Below are positions 41,124 through 46,662 of a DNA stretch of 46,662 nt, one piece after another (position 1 is the stretch's first letter; every line of letters starts with the position of its first letter). Source of the stretch: CAYUVF01 sp964448045 (GTDB lineage Bacteria; Bacteroidota; Rhodothermia; Rhodothermales; Salinibacteraceae). The notes beneath the pieces are model-generated. The model worked only from the letters and a program-made list of their open reading frames with translations, searched no databases and was not told the DNA's origin. The position numbers and the translations under genes are program-made. The stretch spans positions 1 to 46,662 of the forward strand of contig CAYUVF010000032.1 in assembly GCA_964448045.1 (NCBI GenBank), given 5' to 3'.

Positions 41124-41165
41124 AAACCTACCATCCAACAAACCGACATTCCCTTTGAGTCCGAT

Positions 41166-41181
41166 ACGTGTTATAACACGT
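41166..41181. promoter_or_regulatory. Perfect 16-bp palindrome before the SnoaL-like gene
   Basis: ACGTGTTATAACACGT is a perfect 16-bp palindrome, 64 bases before the ATG at 41246 and 42 bases after marR. Its GTGT-N4-ACAC core equals that of 39873-39886. A second looser dyad, GGTGT-N7-ACACC at 41185-41201, follows at once. A MarR operator is the most likely explanation. Confidence 0.75.
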
Positions 41182-41245
41182 GAAGGTGTGCGAATTACAC
41201 CATGCCGAATCGCTTTTTGTTCATCATCAACCAACGAGACCAACC

Positions 41246-41617
41246 ATGAGCACGACTTCCCAGAAGGACCTTCAAAGCAAAATTAATGAACTGAACGATA
41301 TGATCCTCCAGGGGCAGATTCTGGAGGCCTTCGATACATTTTACAGCCGCGAAATCGTCATGGAAGAGGAAGGCGAGAAGCGGGAAGGCTGGGACACCAA
41401 CCGGGAGTACGAGGAGCAGTTCGTCAACGGCCTGACCGAGTTCCGCGGTGCCGAGGTGTTGGGCGTTGCCGTCGACGAGGAGAATCAGAAAACCTTCGTC
41501 GAATGGTACTTCGACTTCACGCTGGAAGGCGCCGGCGATCTGGAGTTCAAGCAGGTTGCAGTCCAGACCTGGAAAGATGGCAAGATCGTTAACGAGAAGT
41601 TCTACAAGCTCGGATAA
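41246..41617 (+). CDS. SnoaL-like/NTF2-fold protein
   Basis: A 123-residue protein with the NTF2-like pattern: N-terminal helices (INELNDMILQGQILEAFDTF), an acidic EEEGEKREG segment, then beta strands such as VEWYFDFTLEGAGDLEFKQ and a final VQTWKDGKIVNEKFY. Such small cone-shaped folds bind small molecules or act as isomerase-like enzymes; no catalytic residues can be assigned here. ATG 41246 is chosen because an upstream in-frame extension covers the palindrome. It is followed by a terminator. Confidence 0.82.
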   Translation: MSTTSQKDLQSKINELNDMILQGQILEAFDTFYSREIVMEEEGEKREGWDTNREYEEQFVNGLTEFRGAEVLGVAVDEENQKTFVEWYFDFTLEGAGDLEFKQVAVQTWKDGKIVNEKFYKLG

Positions 41618-41626
41618 CGACGACGC

Positions 41627-41662
41627 GAAAGGAAGCCCCGGCCCACGAGCCGGGGCGCTTTC
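41627..41662 (+). terminator. Hairpin after the SnoaL-like gene
   Basis: GCCCCGGC (41635-41642) pairs with GCCGGGGC (41649-41656) and the flanks GAAAG/CTTTC extend the stem. The T-tract is short (CTTTCGTC). It lies only 36 bases before the DoxX start, so some read-through into doxX is possible. Confidence 0.7.
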
Positions 41663-41697
41663 GTCATCTATTGCACGCATCCAACCTATCTAACACC

Positions 41698-42105
41698 ATG
41701 AAAACGTACGCACCGCTCATCGGCCGCGTGTTGCTGGGGCTCATCTTTGTGATGTCCGGCGTCAATAAAATCACCGGCTTCGAGGGCACGCAGCAGTATA
41801 TGGCGTCATACGGCATTCCGCTAACCTCCGTTGCGCTGATCGGAGCCATCCTCGTCGAAATTCTCGGGGGGCTGTCGATCATCATCGGATACAAGGCGCG
41901 CTGGGGAGCGCTGGCGCTCTTCGCCTTCTTGATTCCCGCGACATTGATCTTTCACACCGACTTCAGCAGCCAGACGCAGATGATTATGTTTCTGAAGAAC
42001 CTGTCCATCATGGGCGGCCTGCTGCTCGTCGCTACCTACGGATCGGGTCCGCTAAGCGTAGGAGCGCCCGGACCGGCCTCCGAAGCCGCTCTGGAAGCGG
42101 CCTGA
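41698..42105 (+). CDS. DoxX family membrane protein
   Basis: A 135-residue four-helix membrane protein. The N-terminal signature is GRVLLGLIFVMSGVNKITGF, then ALIGAILVEILGGLSIIIG and a third and fourth helix to about residue 120. DoxX-like proteins are linked to redox balance and thiol stress in other bacteria; the exact role here is unknown. It belongs with the nearby SDR, MarR and NTF2-like genes. ATG 41698 gives the usual N-terminus. Confidence 0.88.
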   Translation: MKTYAPLIGRVLLGLIFVMSGVNKITGFEGTQQYMASYGIPLTSVALIGAILVEILGGLSIIIGYKARWGALALFAFLIPATLIFHTDFSSQTQMIMFLKNLSIMGGLLLVATYGSGPLSVGAPGPASEAALEAA

Positions 42106-42153
42106 TCGGATTCCATGAATGAGCCACGGGAGGCCAAGGCCATCCGGGTGATG

Positions 42154-42208
42154 AAAAACCGCTCCAGCCGCAGGTGAGGGCCACCTGCCGCGCTATGGGG
42201 CGGTTTTT
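42154..42208 (+). terminator. Two-part terminator after the DoxX gene
   Basis: AAAAACCGC (42154-42162) pairs with GCGGTTTTT (42200-42208). An inner hairpin, GCAGGTG/CACCTGC (42170-42176 with 42182-42188), lies in between. The outer stem ends in a T-run. The A/T-symmetric ends would work on either strand, but the flanking genes both read in the plus direction. Confidence 0.78.
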
Positions 42209-42307
42209 CTGGTTGCGGGCGATCGCGGCGAATTTGAGGGGCGACTGATCCGGAGAGGGCGCGGCGCGTTAAGAGAGTCCATCCCGTACTTGCTAACTGA
42301 GACCCTC

Positions 42308-43180
42308 ATGATGACCGCCACGCAGCCCACGACCGATGCTGTGGGCCACCATTACGATGAGCTCGATCGCTTCTACCGGGAGGTTTGGGGCGAGCATGTG
42401 CACCACGGACTGTGGATCACGGGGCACGAATCTCCCCAGACGGCCGCGCTTCAACTGCTGGACCGCGTGGCCGAACAGGCTCGAATTCGCCCCGGCAACC
42501 GGGTGTGCGATGTGGGGTGTGGGTACGGCGCCACGGCCCGATGGCTCACCCGTCGCTTCGACGCCGAAGTGACGGGACTGACGGTTTCGGGCGAGCAGTA
42601 TCGGTACGCCGAAGCCCAATCTGCTGCAGAGGGGCCCACATATCGGCTGCAGGATTGGCTGGCTAACGACCTCCCAAGGGACGCCTTCGACAGGGTGCTT
42701 TTCATCGAGAGCCTTTCGCACATGGCCGATCAGCGGAAGGCGTTGCGCGAAGCGGCCCGCGTGCTTCGCCCGGGCGGACGGCTGGCTATCGCCGCGTGGA
42801 TGACCGATGCCTGGCCGCGGCGCTGGATGCGACGCTACCTGATCGAGCCCATCTGCCGGGAGGGACAACTCGCCCGGATGCCCGCGGCAACGGACGTGCA
42901 GCGGGGAATCCTGGAAGCCGGCCTTGCCTTGGATGCGTTTGACGATCTGAGCGACCAGGTCCAGCAGACGTGGGACATCGTCATCCGCCGCGTGGTCGGA
43001 GGGGTGCTGCGTAAGCCGTCGTATCGGCGCTATCTGATGGATCGGATGCAGCAAAATCGCCGATTTGCACTCACCCTGATCCGCCTCTGGATCGGCTACC
43101 GCGTGGGGGCCGTCCGCTACGGGCTTTTTGCCGCTCACAAGCCGGAGACCGGGACCGACAGCGCGCCGCCGGTTGATTAA
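42308..43180 (+). CDS. SAM-dependent methyltransferase, tocopherol-methyltransferase-like
   Basis: A 290-residue class I methyltransferase. Motif I is VCDVGCGYGATARWL (about residues 66-80), motif post-I GLTVSGEQYRYAEAQ, motif II FDRVLFIESLSHMAD and motif III RVLRPGGRLAIAAW. The N-terminal YDELDRFYREVWGEHVHHGLW resembles gamma-tocopherol and MPBQ methyltransferases and related small-molecule enzymes. The acceptor is unknown; a quinone or tocopherol-like ring is only a guess. ATG 42308 is chosen over TTG 42290. It is followed 68 bases later by the DUF2231 gene. Confidence 0.87.
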   Translation: MMTATQPTTDAVGHHYDELDRFYREVWGEHVHHGLWITGHESPQTAALQLLDRVAEQARIRPGNRVCDVGCGYGATARWLTRRFDAEVTGLTVSGEQYRYAEAQSAAEGPTYRLQDWLANDLPRDAFDRVLFIESLSHMADQRKALREAARVLRPGGRLAIAAWMTDAWPRRWMRRYLIEPICREGQLARMPAATDVQRGILEAGLALDAFDDLSDQVQQTWDIVIRRVVGGVLRKPSYRRYLMDRMQQNRRFALTLIRLWIGYRVGAVRYGLFAAHKPETGTDSAPPVD

Positions 43181-43248
43181 GCCGCTTACGTCCATCATCT
43201 TCGGCGTGTCCATCCTCGTCACTCGCCAATGACACAAATGACACAGCC

Positions 43249-44295
43249 ATGCTACCCGAGTGGGCTCCCAATTGGCATCCGCTGATCGTTCATTTTCCGC
43301 TGGCGCTGCTGGTCGTCGCCGTGGGAGCTGATAGCGTCGCGCTGATGAAGCGGCGGTGGACGTGGCTGCGACCGATGGTGCTTGCACTGTATGTCGCCGG
43401 GGCCGTCAGCGCCATCGCCACCTATTTTACCGGTACATGGGCCGCCGACTCGGTCGGGGCGCTGCCAGCTGCGGCAGAATCGGTCCTCAGCACACATGCC
43501 GACTGGGGCTGGTGGACGATGTGGTTCTTCGGGGTGTATGCGATTGCTCGGGTGGGCGCGTGGCGGATCGGGGTGGCACGCGACCGTCGAGGGGGGGAGG
43601 GGGCGTTTTTCGCGGTTGCTCTGGTTGGTCTTGTCCTGTTGTGGCAAGCAGGCGAGCATGGAGCGCAGCTCGTGTACCGCCATGGCGTGGGCGTAGCGCT
43701 CGCAGCCAACGAATCCGAGTCTGCCGCACCGGCCCCGACGGGCTTCCAGCGCACCCGCACTGGATGGACGTGGCAGCCCGCCTCCGCCGTGGCGTGGACG
43801 AAACAAGTCCAGTGGATGGGCAACCCGTCGTCCTCGCTCAAGACGAAAATGGTGCCCATGACGGAGGAAGGAGGGCAGGCTCTGCAACTTCGATTAGCGG
43901 AAGGGCCCCTCCTGTTCGTTGTGCCCGACACGCTGGGCAGCGTGCAGGTGACTGTGCGAATCCATACCGAGGCTTTCGACGGAGCGGTCATGCTCGTGCA
44001 TCACGTCCAGGGCGATCAGACCTACGACTTTTTGGCCCTCAGCGAGGGGAGGATCCAGATCGGCCGGATGAACAGAGGAACCCGATCGGTGCTGGATGAG
44101 GCGCTGGTTGAAGCTTCTGGGTGGCTCACCCTACGGGTCACCGGTGACGGAACGCACTTCCGCGGGTACCTTGGCGACCAGGTGGTGGTCCACGCGCATG
44201 GCGAGGCGTTGGCTCCCGGCCCCGTGGGAATACGGCTCGATGGCCAAGGACGCCTGAAACTTCGTCACCTCCGCGCCCAAGAGATAGCAGAATAA
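43249..44295 (+). CDS. DUF2231 membrane protein with a C-terminal lectin-like domain
   Basis: A 348-residue protein. The N-terminal part has four predicted membrane helices and the DUF2231 motif WHPLIVHFPLALLVVAVGAD at the start, with further histidines in LSTHADWGWWTMW and AGEHGAQLVYRHG. Residues about 165-345 are soluble and resemble a concanavalin/3-keto-disaccharide hydrolase-like sandwich (VRIHTEAFDGAVMLVH; LTLRVTGDGTHFRGYLGDQV). Haem or metal binding by the membrane histidines is possible. No partner gene identifies the function. Confidence 0.8.
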   Translation: MLPEWAPNWHPLIVHFPLALLVVAVGADSVALMKRRWTWLRPMVLALYVAGAVSAIATYFTGTWAADSVGALPAAAESVLSTHADWGWWTMWFFGVYAIARVGAWRIGVARDRRGGEGAFFAVALVGLVLLWQAGEHGAQLVYRHGVGVALAANESESAAPAPTGFQRTRTGWTWQPASAVAWTKQVQWMGNPSSSLKTKMVPMTEEGGQALQLRLAEGPLLFVVPDTLGSVQVTVRIHTEAFDGAVMLVHHVQGDQTYDFLALSEGRIQIGRMNRGTRSVLDEALVEASGWLTLRVTGDGTHFRGYLGDQVVVHAHGEALAPGPVGIRLDGQGRLKLRHLRAQEIAE

Positions 44296-44322
44296 AACCA
44301 TGAAGATTGGGTTAATGGCGAA

Positions 44323-44353
44323 ACCCTATACCATACTACAGGCCGTATAGGGT
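44323..44353. promoter_or_regulatory. MerR-type dyad before the metal-resistance cluster
   Basis: ACCCTATAC (44323-44331) and GTATAGGGT (44345-44353) form a perfect 9-bp inverted repeat with a 13-bp spacer. It lies 39 bases before the first gene of the cluster. MerR-family operators are dyads of this base composition placed inside the promoter, so the merR gene two places downstream is the likely partner. Confidence 0.72.
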
Positions 44354-44392
44354 GTGTAGAACAAACCAAAACCACTCTGCGAACGGCTTCCG

Positions 44393-44662
44393 ATGGCTAT
44401 CTCGCAAACGGTAGAAATCTTCAGCGCGGGCTGTCCGATGTGCGACGACCTCGTCCAGCGGGTGCAGGACATGGCGTGCGACTCGTGTAACATCAAGGTG
44501 CTCAGTCTAAACCACGACACCGTATCAAATCGTGTTGCCGACCTCGGCATTCGCTCTGTGCCGGCCGTGGGCGTCAACGGCGAACTCGCGGCGTGCTGCA
44601 CGGATCGCGGCGTCGACCGCGCTACGCTTGAGGCCGCCAGCATCGGCCAGCCGCTCAACTAA
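44393..44662 (+). CDS. Cysteine-rich thioredoxin-fold protein
   Basis: An 89-residue protein. It starts like a glutaredoxin/thioredoxin (VEIFSAGCPMCDDLVQRVQD) with C14 and C17, then a second pair C29/C32 (MACDSC), a cis-proline strand (IRSVPAVGVNG) and a CC pair at 68-69. The CxxC and VPAV segment fit the thioredoxin fold; the extra cysteines suggest metal binding. Position at the head of a MerR/HMA/CopA cluster suggests metal or thiol handling. I would not assign a specific metal. Confidence 0.8.
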   Translation: MAISQTVEIFSAGCPMCDDLVQRVQDMACDSCNIKVLSLNHDTVSNRVADLGIRSVPAVGVNGELAACCTDRGVDRATLEAASIGQPLN

Positions 44663-44675
44663 TGGAGCCAAGATT

Positions 44676-45110
44676 ATGACTACCGAACCGCTAACCACCG
44701 GCGAGGCCGCTGAGCGCGCCGGCGTCAACATCCAGACGGTCCGCTACTACGAGCGGCGTGGGCTCATCCCCGAGCCGCCCCGGACGAGCGGCGGCTTCCG
44801 GCAGTACAGCGCCGATCACGTCGCCCGTATTCGCTTCATCAAGCGGGCACAGGAGCTCGGCTTCACGTTGGAGGAGGCGCACGAGCTGCTGCAGCTCCGC
44901 GCCACGCCCGACGCCGACCGCGCCGACGTGCGCGTCGTGGCCCAGGAGAAGCGCGACGAGATCGAGCAGAAAATCACCGATCTGCAGCGGATGCGGGCGA
45001 CGCTGACCGACCTTATTGCCGCTTGCGAAGGGCACGGCTCCACCGATGATTGCCCGATCCTTCACGCTCTCGACGATACTTCCACCCACCCCAACGAGAC
45101 CCATGGTTGA
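44676..45110 (+). CDS. MerR-family metalloregulator
   Basis: A 144-residue regulator. The winged helix is TTGEAAERAGVNIQTVRYYE then RRGLIPEPPRTSGGFRQYS, followed by the long dimer helix and a C-terminal metal loop. C117 and C126 (ACEGHGSTDDCPI) have the spacing of mercury MerR, but position 82 is arginine, not the cysteine that mercury MerR needs. CueR-type copper sensors also lack a cysteine there, so copper or silver is likely, given the CopA gene. It overlaps the HMA gene by 8 bases. Confidence 0.9.
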   Translation: MTTEPLTTGEAAERAGVNIQTVRYYERRGLIPEPPRTSGGFRQYSADHVARIRFIKRAQELGFTLEEAHELLQLRATPDADRADVRVVAQEKRDEIEQKITDLQRMRATLTDLIAACEGHGSTDDCPILHALDDTSTHPNETHG

Positions 45111-45324
45111 TTCCCAACGCACCACGCTTCCCATCGACGGCATGAGCTGTTCCCATTGCGTGCAGCGCGTGCAAGATGCCATCGAAGCCGTCGACGGCGT
45201 CATGAAGGCGGACGTCGACCTCGACGCCGCCCAGGCCACCGTCATCCACGCTGACACGACCTCCCGCGACGCCCTCGCACAGGCTGTCGCAGACGCCGGC
45301 TATGACGTGCCGGCAGCGGCTTGA
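45103..45324 (+). CDS. HMA-domain metallochaperone (CopZ/MerP-like)
   Basis: A 73-residue single heavy-metal-associated domain with GMSCSHCVQRV (C16, C19) and the usual beta-alpha-beta pattern to DAGYDVPAA. No signal peptide is seen, so it is cytoplasmic like CopZ and unlike periplasmic MerP. It would pass Cu(I) to the ATPase encoded downstream. It starts inside the end of the merR gene (overlap of 8 bases), so translation is probably coupled. Confidence 0.9.
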   Translation: MVDSQRTTLPIDGMSCSHCVQRVQDAIEAVDGVMKADVDLDAAQATVIHADTTSRDALAQAVADAGYDVPAAA

Positions 45325-45342
45325 TGCAAGGAAGTCCGGCCT

Positions 45343-45467
45343 TGAAGAAAAAGCCGTCCGGATAGAGGCGGAAGCGACGCGACCGAAATTTATCTTGTTT
45401 GAGCGACGATAGGAGCGAGTTTGATAAATTTCAGCAGAGCTGGAGCCGACATCAGGCTTTTTCTTCA
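45343..45467. mobile_element. 125-bp fold-back (MITE-like) element between the HMA and CopA genes
   Basis: TGAAGAAAAAGCC (45343-45355) and GGCTTTTTCTTCA (45455-45467) are perfect 13-bp terminal inverted repeats. A nested 10-bp pair, GAAATTTATC (45385-45394) and GATAAATTTC (45423-45432), lies inside. No target-site duplication or transposase is clear. The layout suits a small non-autonomous element or a large RNA hairpin. Confidence 0.55.
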
Positions 45468-45471
45468 CAGC

Positions 45472-45512
45472 CTTGATCTTTTGCGTCCATTTTGGATCAA
45501 GCCAAAATGGAC
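45472..45512 (+). promoter_or_regulatory. Alternative hairpins before the CopA gene
   Basis: GTCCATTTTGG (45485-45495) pairs perfectly with CCAAAATGGAC (45502-45512) around ATCAAG. The loop sequence GATCAAG (45495-45501) is also complementary to CTTGATC at 45472-45478. The two stems cannot form fully at the same time. This could be a switch or just a compact repeat; no T-run follows the long stem. Confidence 0.45.
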
Positions 45513-45596
45513 ACCAGCGGCCTATCTAAACCATTTGCCACGATAGAAACGCCATCCCAAGAGTGGTGAAATTGGCAATCGCTTAATCACAACCTT

Positions 45597-46662
45597 ATGG
45601 CTGACACCAATTCCAAGCAATTTACCTTCCCCGTCGACGGCATGCACTGTGCCTCGTGCGTCAACCACGTCGATAAGGCGCTCAAAGGCGTCGACGGCGT
45701 TTCCGACGCGACGGTGAACCTGGCGACGGAGAAGGCCTCCGTCACATTCGACAACGGCGCCGTCGACACGCAGGCGCTCGTGGATGCCGTGAAGCAAGCG
45801 GGCTACGAGGTGCCAACGGACAAAATCACGCTCCCCATCAAGGGGATGCACTGCGCTTCGTGCGTGAGCGCGGTCGACACGTCCCTGGCGCAGGTGCCGG
45901 GCGTGCTGGAGGCCAACGTCAACCTCGCCACGGAAAAGGCGACCGTCACGGTCATCCCCGGCGTCGCCGAGCGGCGCGACCTCGTGCAGGCCGTCCGCGA
46001 CGCGGGCTACGACGTAGGCGAAGCGGAAGAGGCGCAGACGAGAGCCGAATCCGCCACGGAGAAGACGGAGCAGAAGGTGGAGCAGGCCCGCTCGCGCATG
46101 TGGATCGCGTGGGCGCTTACCATCCCGATTATGGGCTGGATGATCCCAGAAATGGTGTTCGGTGTCATGTGGCCGAGTGGGACGATCTACCACCTCGGCA
46201 TGATCGGGCTGGCCGCGCCGGTCCTCGGCTGGGCGGGCTACGCGACGTACCGGAGCGGCGGGAAGGCGCTCGTGAACGGCACGGCCAACATGGACTCGCT
46301 CATCGTGCTCGGCTCGGGCGCGGCCTTCCTCACGGGGCCACTCTCCTTCGTGATGCCGGTGGCAAGCTACGCCGGCGTCTCCGCCATGATCATGGCCTTC
46401 CACCTGACGGGCCGCTACATTGAGGAGTCGGCGAAGGGGCGTGCCTCCGAGGCCATCCGCAAGCTGATGGAGATGGAGGCCAAGACCGCCACTGTGCTCC
46501 GCGATGGGGAAGAGGTCGAGATTCCGATCGATGAGGTGCAAGTGGGCGACGTGATGGTCGTCCGCCCCGGCGAGAAGATTCCGACTGATGGCGAAATCGT
46601 CGACGGCGAGAGCGCGATTGACGAGTCGATGGCCACGGGCGAGAGCATGCCGGTCGCCAAAG
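45597..46662 (+). CDS. copA: Copper-translocating P-type ATPase (partial, runs off the end)
   Basis: Open from ATG 45597 to the window end, 355 codons. Two N-terminal HMA domains each contain GMHCASC (cysteines at 18/21 and about 84/87). Membrane helices begin at about residue 165 (MWIAWALTIPIMGWMIPEMV), with the actuator domain later. The phosphatase motif TGES lies near the end (DESMATGESMPVAK). CopA exports Cu(I). The CPC ion motif and the DKTGT phosphorylation site lie outside the window, so copper specificity rests on the HMA domains and on context. Confidence 0.92.
   Translation, partial: MADTNSKQFTFPVDGMHCASCVNHVDKALKGVDGVSDATVNLATEKASVTFDNGAVDTQALVDAVKQAGYEVPTDKITLPIKGMHCASCVSAVDTSLAQVPGVLEANVNLATEKATVTVIPGVAERRDLVQAVRDAGYDVGEAEEAQTRAESATEKTEQKVEQARSRMWIAWALTIPIMGWMIPEMVFGVMWPSGTIYHLGMIGLAAPVLGWAGYATYRSGGKALVNGTANMDSLIVLGSGAAFLTGPLSFVMPVASYAGVSAMIMAFHLTGRYIEESAKGRASEAIRKLMEMEAKTATVLRDGEEVEIPIDEVQVGDVMVVRPGEKIPTDGEIVDGESAIDESMATGESMPVAK

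Noticed and set aside
45013..45468. Minus-strand 151-codon frame covering the fold-back element and the HMA gene
   Set aside because: It runs antisense through a certain HMA gene and through inverted repeats; there is no domain evidence.

Overview
The window looks like a chromosomal segment of a Rhodothermota/Bacteroidota-type bacterium, close to the Salinibacter group. This is inferred from the tuf - tRNA-Trp - secE - nusG - rplKAJL - rpoBC order, a Bacteroidota-style RpoB (tyrosine in the DVHYTHYGR stretch), few Shine-Dalgarno sequences, high GC and a rather acidic proteome. It has not been tested phylogenetically. One 100-N scaffold gap is present (20169-20268).

Layout. 1-12297: the end of tuf, tRNA-Trp and the transcription/translation operon, closed by a strong terminator after rpoC. 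Near-identical L1-binding-type RNA motifs precede both rplK and rplA. 12341-13617: a small membrane protein and about 1 kb of decayed DNA with remnants of a Vgb-like beta-propeller gene. 13626-23784: a fatty-acid degradation locus made of a TetR regulator, acyl-CoA ligase, FadN-type dehydrogenase/hydratase, thiolase, FadE-type acyl-CoA dehydrogenase and a 2,4-dienoyl-CoA reductase. A shared palindrome lies before tetR and before fadN. 23954-31447: a conserved protein of unknown function, protoporphyrinogen oxidase, a CsbD-like protein, an acyl-CoA carboxylase beta subunit, a YkvA/DUF1232 protein, a hemolysin III-like protein, an MBL-fold hydrolase and a long-chain polyprenyl diphosphate synthase. 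31549-33527: a metal-chelate/B12-type binding lipoprotein and permease without an ATPase. 33873-38273: an NtrC-like regulator with an altered GAFTGA loop, then a probable GrpE-like small protein that overlaps an unusual 830-residue Hsp70 by one base. 38314-42105: deoC, a SPOR lipoprotein, and an SDR-MarR / SnoaL-like / DoxX set sharing a GTGT-N4-ACAC palindrome. 42308-44295: a methyltransferase and a DUF2231 membrane protein with a lectin-like C-terminus. 44323-46662: a metal-resistance cluster with a MerR-type dyad, a CxxC thioredoxin-fold protein, a MerR regulator, an HMA metallochaperone and the start of a CopA-type ATPase.

Most notable for follow-up are the GrpE-like/Hsp70 module, the duplicated L1 motif, the two operator families with sites at separate promoters, degenerate 7-bp periodic DNA in several intergenic spacers (one running into the assembly gap), and a fold-back element plus mutually exclusive hairpins before copA.
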